Part shown: piece after piece, positions 9,051 to 16,606 of the stretch
Layout: every line of letters begins with the position of its first letter
Numbering within the stretch: the stretch's first letter is position 1
NCBI RefSeq assembly: GCF_040358985.1
Contig: NZ_CP132932.1
Span: forward strand, 1,240,001 to 1,304,000
Reading direction: 5' to 3'
Source of the DNA: Tunturibacter empetritectus
GTDB lineage: Bacteria > Acidobacteriota > Terriglobia > Terriglobales > Acidobacteriaceae
DNA length: 64,000 nucleotides
Program-made: the position numbers and the translations under genes
Notes under the pieces: generated by a model
What the model was told of the DNA's origin: nothing
Seen by the model: the letters and a program-made list of their open reading frames with translations, nothing else
Databases searched by the model: none

Positions 9051-9581
9051 TTATGCTTCGACGGCGACAGGCTCGGTAGAAGCCTGGGTAGCGGTGCCAC
9101 CCTTCAGGTCGGTTCCGCCGGGCTTGCGAATGTCGATGCCGCCTTTAAAGAAGGCGCCATCTTCAATCGAGATACGCGCTGCGATGACGTCGCCGGTGAG
9201 CGAGCCTTCGCTGCGAATATCAACGCGGTCGCTGGCCTGGCAGTTGCCGCGAACCTTACCCAGCACAACGATCTCGCGCGCCACGATGTTCGCCGCGACC
9301 TGGCCGTTGCGGCCTACGGTGACGCGGTTGCCGGGGAGGTTGATTGCGCCTTCGACTTTGCCGTCGATGTAAAGAGACTCAGAACCTGTCAGCTCTCCCT
9401 TGACGATGAGAGACTTGCCGATGGTGGCCTGTTCGCCGGTTGGTACAGCGGCTGCCGCATTGCCAGCGCCGACGGTCGCGGGACGGGTTGGGCTCGCCTC
9501 GAAGTTCGTCGCTGGAGTCGACGGACGCACCGGTTCAGGAGTCGAGGGAGTGTTGCTTCCAGTCTGATTCGGTTTCCACAT
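9051..9581 (-). CDS. Bactofilin-family polymer-forming protein
   Basis: 176 aa from the ATG at 9581 (MWKPNQTGS); GAAAGGA lies about 13 bases upstream, and an 18-codon in-frame extension with no support is ignored. A disordered Pro/Ser/Thr-rich N-terminal tail (to about residue 55) precedes the bactofilin core (about 58-155), a right-handed beta-helix of short repeats: SLIVKGELTGSESLYIDGKVEG, GNRVTVGRNGQVAANIVAREIVVLG and so on. Bactofilins polymerise into filaments that scaffold envelope and cell-shape enzymes. The C-terminal tail is short. No shape or peptidase gene is adjacent, so the client is unknown. Confidence 0.92.
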   Translation of the reverse strand: MWKPNQTGSNTPSTPEPVRPSTPATNFEASPTRPATVGAGNAAAAVPTGEQATIGKSLIVKGELTGSESLYIDGKVEGAINLPGNRVTVGRNGQVAANIVAREIVVLGKVRGNCQASDRVDIRSEGSLTGDVIAARISIEDGAFFKGGIDIRKPGGTDLKGGTATQASTEPVAVEA

Positions 9582-9906
9582 GTTCGTTTGTATCCTTTCG
9601 TACTGCTTCAAATGATCCGCCGCGGTCTGTCGCACGCGCTACCACGACGGCAGCACGCATACTTTCCACGATACTACTCTGCAAAGGCCCGCGGATTGCC
9701 CTGTATTCACAATCTATTCCACAACGTCTGTACCTTTTCCGTTACCTATGAAGTTCTTTCCGGCCTCCCTGAATTTTCTTCTGCCTTTTCTCCCTTTTAT
9801 TCCACCTCGAAAGTGGTACGCGGCCTAAGGCCCCTACCGCATAGAAAAGACTATGTGTCAGGTAGCATGGCAACAACGGAAATTTCCACTGTGAGAGCCC
9901 TATCCC

Positions 9907-10638
9907 TTGAGTTCGACTCCTCGCGCGACCCCCGCCAGACCGCAGTTTTCTCGTCTCCTGCCAGCAATGTTTTTTTTAGCTTTGTCGTCAAATTACTTGG
10001 GACATCCGCTGCTGGCGGCCGGTCCTAAGATTCATACGGTCACGTTGGGGGCGTATCGCAAGGTTCCCTACACGCAGCCGGACGCCACCCCCGACACGAA
10101 AGTGGATGAGACGAGCATCTTGAAGGTGCGCCCGCTGTTTGTGGATGACCGCCAGAAGGAGTGGACGACTGGCGAGATTCACGATGTGACGGACCGTACC
10201 TTCACTGTCCGCCGCGCGCTTCGGCTCAACGACGCTCTACCGAATGACGCTGCGCCGCATTGGATCTGGCAGCCTGGACCGTGGCTTTCGGTTGATCGCG
10301 TCACCGGCCACATCACGGTGCTGCACCTGCCCGACTTCGACTTCTCTGTCTCCGATGTGGTTTGGTTTCGCGACTATGCGGCGTACTGCGGCATCGCCAC
10401 GACGGCCAAGGGAGGACTCTACGCGATTGTGGCCGAACTGGGGGCGCGTCGTCCTGTGGTTCAGAAGCAGATTGGAAAGTGGCCCGAGGCTGATCACTTC
10501 ATTCCGGTCTGCCAGCCTGCGCAGTGGCAACGGCTGCCCATGCGGGTGACCTTGAAGCCGACTGGCGGCGAGGCCACCACTTACGATGTGGTCGGCACTG
10601 TCTCTCTCCTGGAAGAGGGCGATAACTCGGATGAATAG
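9907..10638 (+). CDS. Hypothetical exported protein
   Basis: 243 aa from TTG at 9907, or 223 aa from the ATG at 9967. The first in-frame stop upstream is at 9892, which limits the start to these. From the ATG the protein begins with a short hydrophobic segment (FFLALSSNYLGHPLLAAG), a plausible signal peptide, so it is probably exported. The rest is soluble and beta-rich, with many Trp/Pro residues, for example WIWQPGPWLSVDRVTGH and a closing PTGGEATTYDVVGTV. I do not recognise a domain. It stands alone between the divergent bactofilin gene and the SulP transporter, with an unremarkable 325-bp upstream region. Confidence 0.65.
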   Translation: MSSTPRATPARPQFSRLLPAMFFLALSSNYLGHPLLAAGPKIHTVTLGAYRKVPYTQPDATPDTKVDETSILKVRPLFVDDRQKEWTTGEIHDVTDRTFTVRRALRLNDALPNDAAPHWIWQPGPWLSVDRVTGHITVLHLPDFDFSVSDVVWFRDYAAYCGIATTAKGGLYAIVAELGARRPVVQKQIGKWPEADHFIPVCQPAQWQRLPMRVTLKPTGGEATTYDVVGTVSLLEEGDNSDE

Positions 10639-10756
10639 TGGGAGTGTTGGTTTGGGCTGACGGGGTTGAGGATTCGCGACACGACCTGCATCAAACCGGC
10701 GATATTTGGTTTAGGATCAACGTCTAGTTACAAGACAGCTGCGGAGGCTGGGGACT

Positions 10757-12493
10757 TTGCGCGTCTCCCAGGCAGGAGTTTCGAATTTGTTGAATCTGTT
10801 CCAGGGCATCAGACCATTGAAGCGAAACGGCGTTATACGAGACGCTGTTGCCGGGGTCGCGTTTGCCGCGATGAACATTCCCCAGGCGCTCGGGTATACC
10901 CGGATCGCTGGAATGCCTGTCGTAACCGGCCTCTATTCCCTTCTTTTGCCACTACTTGCCTTTGCGACCTTTGGCTCGTCGCGGTTTCTGGTCGTCGCCG
11001 CCGATTCGGCCACCGCAGCCATCCTTCATAGTGGCCTGGCAGGCATGGCGCCAACTGCGAGCACCCGGTATGTCGCACTGGCGAGCCTGGTGGCGCTGCT
11101 CACCGCCGTCTTCCTACTGGTGGGGCGGTTGTGCGGGCTGGGGTTCGTCGCCGACTTCCTCTCGCAGACGGTGCTCGTCGGCTTCCTCACGGGCATAGGA
11201 TTTCAGGTTGGCATAGCGGTTCTGGGCCAGATGCTTGGCATTCAGGCCACCTCGCGCAGATCGATTCTTCAGCTTGTAGAGATTACCCGTGGCCTCCCGA
11301 AGGTGCATCTGCCTACGCTGGCGGTGACACTTGCCGTGCTTGTGTTCGTCTTCGCTCTCCGCTGGTCTGCCCCGAAGGTGCCGGGGCCAATGCTGGCCGT
11401 CATTCTAGCCACGGCGGCCAGCGCGTTATGGAACTTTGCCGGACATGGCATCGCCATCATCGGCGCGGTGGCTGGCGGCCTGCCTCACCTTGCGATGCCG
11501 GACGTCAGATGGAGCGACATCCGGCCGCTGGTCTCGGTCGCCGGCTCATGCGCTGTCATGATCCTTACCCAGAGCGCTGCCACCTCTCGTATCTACGCAG
11601 CGCGTTACCATCAACGGCTGGATGAGAATCAGGACCTGATCGGCCTGTCCGCGGCCAATGCAGCCGCTGCCTTCAGCGGGACGTTCGTCGTCAACGGCAG
11701 CCCTACGCAGACGGCCATGGTGGAAAGTGTTGGCAGCCGGAGCCAGGTCGCCCAGGTCACCACGGCGATCATCGTCGGGCTGGTCCTGCTGTTTCTGACC
11801 AAGCCGCTTCAATACCTGCCCCAGTGCGTCCTTGGCACACTGGTCTTCCTCGTCGCGATCCGGCTGATCAAGCTGCGCAGCCTGAAGGATATTCTCCGCG
11901 AAAGCCCTGCCGAGTTCGCGCTTGCCGTGACAACCACCCTCGTCGTGATTACTGCGGGCGTCGAGGTGGGTATCGTTCTGGCGATGGTCCTGTCTCTGCT
12001 GCGCATCGTGCATCACAGCTATCATCCCCGCACGGGCGTCATGATTCCGGATGAGGCTAATGTGTGGAAGCTGATTCCTCCGACTCCGGGCGCAGTGACC
12101 GAACCCGGGCTGGTGATGTACCGCTTCGGCGCCGCACTGTTCTACGCGAACGCGAGCCGGTTCTCCGACGAGGTTCTCGGCTTGGTAGGCCCATCACCGA
12201 CCACCGTCCGCTGGTTCATCGTTGATGCCGAGGCAATCACCAACCTGGATTACAGCGCTGCGCGAGTGGTGGAGGAGTTGAAAAAAAATCTGACAGATGC
12301 CGGTGTTCAACTGGGGTTCGCTCGAGTGCCCTGGAACACGAGGGCAGACTTCGATCGGCATCACCTGACCGAGACCATCGGGAGCGCATGGATCTTCAGC
12401 CGGCTGCATGACGCGCTCGATGCCTACGAGGCATTCGCGGCAAAGAACCCAGCGTTATCCGTCGCAATAGTGCCACCACACGCTAGGTCGTAG
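10757..12493 (+). CDS. SulP-family anion permease with C-terminal STAS domain
   Basis: 578 aa. The TTG start is supported by GGAGG nine bases upstream; another TTG at 10787 has an AGGAG and cannot be excluded. Residues about 25-420 hold 12 or more hydrophobic helices with SulP signatures: [38 protein letters not shown], and the later [20 protein letters not shown]. Residues about 440-560 form the STAS domain ([23 protein letters not shown]). Such proteins import sulfate, bicarbonate or other anions with protons or sodium; the substrate cannot be told. The 3' end overlaps the convergent CBS gene by 11 bp. Confidence 0.92.
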   Translation: MRVSQAGVSNLLNLFQGIRPLKRNGVIRDAVAGVAFAAMNIPQALGYTRIAGMPVVTGLYSLLLPLLAFATFGSSRFLVVAADSATAAILHSGLAGMAPTASTRYVALASLVALLTAVFLLVGRLCGLGFVADFLSQTVLVGFLTGIGFQVGIAVLGQMLGIQATSRRSILQLVEITRGLPKVHLPTLAVTLAVLVFVFALRWSAPKVPGPMLAVILATAASALWNFAGHGIAIIGAVAGGLPHLAMPDVRWSDIRPLVSVAGSCAVMILTQSAATSRIYAARYHQRLDENQDLIGLSAANAAAAFSGTFVVNGSPTQTAMVESVGSRSQVAQVTTAIIVGLVLLFLTKPLQYLPQCVLGTLVFLVAIRLIKLRSLKDILRESPAEFALAVTTTLVVITAGVEVGIVLAMVLSLLRIVHHSYHPRTGVMIPDEANVWKLIPPTPGAVTEPGLVMYRFGAALFYANASRFSDEVLGLVGPSPTTVRWFIVDAEAITNLDYSAARVVEELKKNLTDAGVQLGFARVPWNTRADFDRHHLTETIGSAWIFSRLHDALDAYEAFAAKNPALSVAIVPPHARS

Positions 12494-12935
12494 CCGCACC
12501 CGAGATATAGGCTTCGAGATGCCGGATCGTCATCTCCTGCTCGCTGATGACCGAGTTCACCAGATCGCCGATCGAGACCACACCGACAACTGCATTAGCC
12601 TCCACCACCGGCAGGTGACGGATGCGATTCTTCGTAATGATGCGCATGCACTCGCCCACAGTATGCTTTGGCGAAACGGAGATCACCGGGCTGCTCATGA
12701 TCTCGGCAACCTGCGTCTCTTTTGACGAGCGCCCTTGCAAGATGACTTTTCGTGCGTAGTCGCGTTCGGAGATGATGCCCATTAGGGTTTGATGCTCCAT
12801 CACCAACAACGCGCCGACCTTTCGCTCGGCCATCATCTCGACTGCCTGATAGACGGAGGCGTCGGGCGCGATCGCCGCAATTGGCCCAGACTTCTGCTTC
12901 AGCACCATACCGATTGTCGTTGCAAATTCTGCCAT
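12483..12935 (-). CDS. Tandem CBS-domain protein
   Basis: 150 aa from the ATG at 12935, which has a GAGGTG site six bases upstream. Two CBS modules occupy about residues 8-65 and 75-135, each with the family pattern ([28 protein letters not shown], then [25 protein letters not shown]). Stand-alone CBS pairs bind adenosine nucleotides and act as energy sensors or regulators of other proteins. The gene is convergent with SulP, sharing 11 bp at the 3' ends, so the transcripts may interfere; a shared function is not shown. Confidence 0.92.
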   Translation of the reverse strand: MAEFATTIGMVLKQKSGPIAAIAPDASVYQAVEMMAERKVGALLVMEHQTLMGIISERDYARKVILQGRSSKETQVAEIMSSPVISVSPKHTVGECMRIITKNRIRHLPVVEANAVVGVVSIGDLVNSVISEQEMTIRHLEAYISGAATT

Positions 12936-13027
12936 AGAGCACCTCGGGCCTCGAATAGTACCCCCGCTGAGCAACCTCGCGCAAACACTTAAAAACGCGC
13001 TCCCGCATCCAGCAGTATCATCTGGTT

Positions 13028-13717
13028 ATGCAGTCTTTTGACGCCCTTCTCCGCGAAGCTGAGATCGCCCACGGCCACCTTTGCGCCGGCCAGATTCTCG
13101 GCGTCCGCATGGCCATGCTGGGTTGCGAACGGCTTGGCGTCGAAGATCCCAAGGGTGCCGACCGCAAGCGCCTGGTCACCTTCATCGAGATCGACCGCTG
13201 CGCCACGGACGCGATTGCCGTCGTCACAGGCTGCCGCCTGGGCAAGCGCGCCATCAAGTTTCGCGACTGGGGGAAGATGGCAGCTACCTTTGTCGACCTG
13301 ACATCACCCCTGACACCGCTGGGCGATACTCCTGTTTTCAAAGCTCTGCGGATTGCCGCACTCGAATCTTCTAAACAACGCGCCCGCGAACTTTTTCCGC
13401 AGATTGAAAACAAGAACGAGCAGCAGATGCTTGCTTATCGCGAGCTACCTGACGAAGACCTCTTCCACGAAGAGTGGGTTGCCGTACCGATCCATCCACG
13501 CGAGATGCCTGGCTACAAGTCGGCGCGGATCACCTGCGCGCAGTGCGGCGAGGGCATCAACTACGATCGCGAGCGCTTTAGCGACGGACGAACACTTTGC
13601 CAAGGGTGCGCCTTTCCCGAGGCCCGCTACTATCGACCGCTTACGGAAGCGGAGTTCCCTAACAACAGCAAGGCCGGCGCGGAAACCTCTCCGCAACCGG
13701 CCTGCGAACATTGTTAG
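13028..13717 (+). CDS. FmdE-family protein with C-terminal zinc ribbon
   Basis: 229 aa. The FmdE core opens with the conserved IAHGHLCAGQILGVRMAMLG stretch (His15, His17 and Cys19 as candidate metal ligands), with Cys58 and Cys69 in the middle. A small treble-clef or ribbon follows with two CxxC pairs (Cys170/173 and Cys191/194; ITCAQCGEGINYD and LCQGCAF). FmdE was named in methanogens as a formylmethanofuran dehydrogenase subunit, but FmdE-domain proteins are widespread in bacteria lacking that enzyme, often with molybdenum- or metal-related genes. No such genes are nearby. The C-terminus ends in CEHC, a further possible metal site. Function not assigned. Confidence 0.8.
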   Translation: MQSFDALLREAEIAHGHLCAGQILGVRMAMLGCERLGVEDPKGADRKRLVTFIEIDRCATDAIAVVTGCRLGKRAIKFRDWGKMAATFVDLTSPLTPLGDTPVFKALRIAALESSKQRARELFPQIENKNEQQMLAYRELPDEDLFHEEWVAVPIHPREMPGYKSARITCAQCGEGINYDRERFSDGRTLCQGCAFPEARYYRPLTEAEFPNNSKAGAETSPQPACEHC

Positions 13718-13719
13718 GC

Positions 13720-13735
13720 GCTGCAAGATTGCAGC
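13720..13735 (+). terminator. Hairpin after the FmdE gene
   Basis: A 6-bp stem (GCTGCA / TGCAGC) with a 4-base loop begins 3 bases after the stop codon and is followed by CTTTC. It sits between two convergent genes and could end both transcripts. The T-tract is weak. Confidence 0.4.
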
Positions 13736-13747
13736 CTTTCGCGTGGA

Positions 13748-14026
13748 CTACCAGCGTCCGCGATGATCGTAGTGGTAGCGTTCAAACTCATGCGCTCGCA
13801 CCCACTCGTCATGCCGGCGTTCTTGTTCGAAGCGTTGACGAGCATAGTAGTCCGGCCCATAGCAACGGTAAGCGGGGTAGCCGTAGTAAGCCGGATAGCC
13901 GACCCGGACCCCCACTGCGAACTGCTGTGCGTCAGCCTTCACCGGTGCTGCCAACACAAACGCACCTGCCAGTAAGCCAACCGTTACACCCTTTGCAACC
14001 ATCGCTTTTACGTTTGTGATCTTCAT
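13748..14026 (-). CDS. Small exported Tyr/Arg-rich protein, unknown function
   Basis: 92 aa from the ATG at 14026, which has a strong GGAGGATT site. A signal peptide is evident (residues about 1-33, with hydrophobic core GVTVGLLAGAFVLAAPV and ADAQ before the likely cleavage). The mature part is about 60 residues, rich in Tyr, Arg and His: GYPAYYGYPAYRCYGPDYYARQ, then a charged EQERRHDEWVRAHEFERYHY tail. It resembles small periplasmic low-complexity proteins common in acidobacteria. No domain is recognised. Confidence 0.75.
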   Translation of the reverse strand: MKITNVKAMVAKGVTVGLLAGAFVLAAPVKADAQQFAVGVRVGYPAYYGYPAYRCYGPDYYARQRFEQERRHDEWVRAHEFERYHYDHRGRW

Positions 14027-14155
14027 AACAATCCTCCTGCCTACACCTGATGAAACCCGCCCTACGCGCACCGGTTGCGCGCAACTATCGTGACGATCCT
14101 GTGTCCTGAAACCCTAATCCGTATAAGCTGCATCTGTAACAAAAGCAGGTGTTCT

Positions 14156-14935
14156 ATGCCGCAGCCGGTTATCATCTTTCTTCGCTACTCTCTGATCCTG
14201 AAAGCCGCAATGGCGGACTGCCTCGAGGATCCTAAGCCGGAGGTCGTCCATCGACTTCGCTCCAGCAATCGCCGCCTGGAAGCTGTGCTCGAGCTGCTGA
14301 CTGCCTCCGCCGATCTTCCCGCTCTGCCGAAGAGGTCCCGCGCCTTCAAACGTTCCGTCCAAAAGACCCGACGCATCGCCGGCGACGTCCGCGACCTGGA
14401 CGTTCAACTTGAACTTCTCCGCGCTTATCAAACCTCAGACGGCGCAACCAAATTGGAGAAAGAGCTGGCAGTATCGAGAAAAAAGAAGGTGAAGAAACTG
14501 CTACAGCAGATCAGCGCCGACGAAGATAAGATCCGCCACGCGCTCGACAGACTCGAGATGATCTTTGCGGGAATCGCCGATTTTAAACTTAGCGGTGGAA
14601 GGCTGTTCCATGTCGCACGAAGTTGGCTGACGCCGGCGGTGCAGGGGCTCGATCCTCACGAGGACGATGACCTTCACTCGATTCGGAAGGCCTGCAAGAC
14701 CGCACGCTACATCGCAGAGATTGGCGGCGAAGAGTCCAGGACCGCAATGAAGTTTGCCAAGCATATGGAGAACATCCAGCAGACAACCGGCGCGTGGCAC
14801 GACTATCTTCTTCTGCTGGATCAGGCTCAGACCCGGCTGCCGGACGGAAGTCGAGTCATCAAAAAGCTTTACGCGAAGGCCGCACTGCTGCGGCGCCAGG
14901 CTGAGGCGAAGGCAGCGCATCTCTTGAGAGCCTGA
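14156..14935 (+). CDS. CHAD-domain protein
   Basis: 259 aa. The ATG at 14156 is preferred over the longer frame from 14075 because an AGGTG lies just upstream and the extension is Cys-rich and unlike the family. The protein is almost entirely helical and charged, with CHAD hallmarks: [18 protein letters not shown] near the N-terminus, TRRIAGDVRDLDVQLELL, and a second copy of the conserved histidine helix (DDLHSIRKACKTARYI). CHAD domains bind inorganic polyphosphate through these histidine and basic helices and often localise to polyphosphate granules. No polyphosphate kinase or CYTH domain is adjacent. Confidence 0.88.
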   Translation: MPQPVIIFLRYSLILKAAMADCLEDPKPEVVHRLRSSNRRLEAVLELLTASADLPALPKRSRAFKRSVQKTRRIAGDVRDLDVQLELLRAYQTSDGATKLEKELAVSRKKKVKKLLQQISADEDKIRHALDRLEMIFAGIADFKLSGGRLFHVARSWLTPAVQGLDPHEDDDLHSIRKACKTARYIAEIGGEESRTAMKFAKHMENIQQTTGAWHDYLLLLDQAQTRLPDGSRVIKKLYAKAALLRRQAEAKAAHLLRA

Positions 14936-15121
14936 GCAGCCTCCGTGGTGTAGACTCAAAGTTGACATGACGGTCTTCCGCCAATCCGCCGCGTTGTACC
15001 TCATGCCGACTCGTTGTTGTTGTAGCTAGTCCTTCCTTCTTACTACCCCTCTTCTAAATTCAGCGTTATAGCCCACACGTCGCTTCGTGGGCACCACTTC
15101 TTTCTCCAAGGAGACTTCTCC

Positions 15122-15235
15122 ATGTCCACCCCTCGTACCCGTCTCTCTTTTTCCACCGACACCTGGGCAATCGTATTGTCCCTTGCTCTAGCGATCATCG
15201 TCCGCGCCGGTCTGCTCAAAACCGTCGCCTGGTAA
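15122..15235 (+). CDS. 37-aa single-helix membrane protein preceding the YeiH-type transporter
   Basis: A short gene: ATG at 15122, TAA at 15233, with a perfect AAGGAG site 8 bases upstream. The product is 37 aa: a polar start (MSTPRTRLSFSTDTW), one hydrophobic helix (AIVLSLALAIIVRAG) and LLKTVAW at the end. It lies 44 bp before the YeiH-family gene, which has its own AAGGAG site. From memory, long-form YeiH proteins begin with an extra helix of the type DWWAVWIGLLLL, and this peptide looks like that helix made as a separate subunit. A small hairpin (GCCCAC / GTGGGC, 15071-15092) lies in its leader. Coding status is inferred from the ribosome site and hydrophobic pattern. Confidence 0.7.
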   Translation: MSTPRTRLSFSTDTWAIVLSLALAIIVRAGLLKTVAW

Positions 15236-15279
15236 ACATCGAGGTCCTCGCCTCAACAAAACAACATGAAGGAGAGTCT

Positions 15280-16440
15280 ATGGCCGCCTCAGTCGATCTA
15301 CCCGATCTTCGCAGCGAGTACCCCCCACACGCCCCGGGCCGCGTCCCAGCCGAGCGCTCCTCCCTCCTTGGCCTGCTCCCAGGCATCGCACTTCTGGCCG
15401 TCGTCGGCTATGCCGGCAAGTTCGTCGAGCACTTCATCAACACCTACGGGAAGGCTCACCACTACGTCCTGCCCAACATCGAATACGTGCTCTGGGCCAT
15501 TCTTTTTGGGATCCTCATCGCCAACACCGTCGGTCTGCCCCGCATCTTTCGTGCGGGTGTCGCTACCTACGAGTTCTGGCTGAAGGCAGGCATCATCCTG
15601 CTCGGCGCACGCTTTATTCTCGGCGATATTCTTAAACTCGGCGGCATCTCGCTGGCCCTGGTCTTCGTCGCCTTCGCGTTCTCACTGACCTTCATGACGT
15701 GGCTGGGCCGCACCTTCAAACTAGGTCCCCAACTCACTACGCTGCTGGCCGTTGGGTCCAGCGTCTGCGGCGTCTCCGCCATCATCGCAACCCAGGGTGC
15801 AATTGACGCCGACGAAGAAGACTCTTCGACCGCTATTGCCGCCATTCTGGCTCTCGGCGCAATCTCGCTGTTCACCTTTCCGCTGATCGGCCATGCGTTG
15901 CACATGAGTGATCGCGCTTACGGTCTTTGGGCCGGTCTCGCGGTCGACAATACCGCCGAAGCCACCGCCGCTGGAGCCCTCTACTCCGATGCCGCCGGCA
16001 AGTTTGCCGTGCTCGCCAAGACCTGCCGCAACGCCCTCATCGGCTTCGTCGTGCTGGCCTACGCGATCCAGTGGGCACGGAAGGGCCTCGCCAGCCGCGG
16101 CGCCACGGAACAACTCGAGAACAAAGCCGCATTCCTCTGGAAGAAGTTTCCCAAGTTCGTCCTCGGCTTCCTCTTTATCTCTCTGCTGGCCACCCTGGGC
16201 TCTTCGACCAACCCCAATGTAGCCGCGCTGGGCTTTTCGAAACCTCAGCTCGCAGCGTTAGGGAACCTCAGCCGCTGGGCCTTTCTGCTCACCTTTGCCG
16301 GAGTTGGGCTGCGCACAAACCTGAAGGACCTGTTCAAACAAGGAGCGAGGCCGTTCATTGTGGGAGCAGTCGGCGAGGTCGCTATTGCCGCCATTACTCT
16401 GCTGCTTGTCCTCGGTGCCAACCACTTCTTCCATCTTTAA
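15280..16440 (+). CDS. YeiH-family putative sulfate exporter
   Basis: 386 aa, with about ten hydrophobic helices from residue 30 to the end. Family motifs include IEYVLWAILFGILIANTVGLP, FWLKAGIILLGARFILGDI, the conserved AVGSSVCGVSAIIAT and GLAVDNTAEATAAGA. The YeiH (Cons_hypoth698) family is annotated as putative sulfate/sulfite exporters from limited evidence; the substrate is not proven. The ATG has AAGGAG upstream. It is probably cotranscribed with the 37-aa membrane protein immediately before it, and a 12-bp hairpin at 16460 follows. Confidence 0.9.
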   Translation: MAASVDLPDLRSEYPPHAPGRVPAERSSLLGLLPGIALLAVVGYAGKFVEHFINTYGKAHHYVLPNIEYVLWAILFGILIANTVGLPRIFRAGVATYEFWLKAGIILLGARFILGDILKLGGISLALVFVAFAFSLTFMTWLGRTFKLGPQLTTLLAVGSSVCGVSAIIATQGAIDADEEDSSTAIAAILALGAISLFTFPLIGHALHMSDRAYGLWAGLAVDNTAEATAAGALYSDAAGKFAVLAKTCRNALIGFVVLAYAIQWARKGLASRGATEQLENKAAFLWKKFPKFVLGFLFISLLATLGSSTNPNVAALGFSKPQLAALGNLSRWAFLLTFAGVGLRTNLKDLFKQGARPFIVGAVGEVAIAAITLLLVLGANHFFHL

Positions 16441-16459
16441 AATCACCACCTTGTGGACG

Positions 16460-16496
16460 CTCCCGTTTCGCCGATTTTGGTCAAGCGAAGCGGGAG
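16460..16496 (+). terminator. Strong hairpin downstream of the YeiH gene
   Basis: A 12-bp stem (CTCCCGTTTCGC with GCGAAGCGGGAG, one G-T wobble) and a 13-base loop begin 20 bases after the YeiH stop. No T-run follows, so it may be a Rho-assisted end or mRNA-stabilising structure. Confidence 0.5.
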
Positions 16497-16606
16497 TTCC
16501 GAGTGGGAAAGTTGTCACGCTTTCGTCACGGTGTCCTCATGGCGTGCCCAGCTATGGTAGCCTCCTGCAAGGGGTTGCATTATCCGAGTAAGCTCACCCC
16601 GACCCG

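Noticed and set aside
14936..15121. Riboswitch or consensus promoter before the YeiH operon
   Set aside because: TTGACA at 14962-14967 has no -10 at a proper distance, and the only structure is a 6-bp hairpin at 15071-15092, too little for a known riboswitch.
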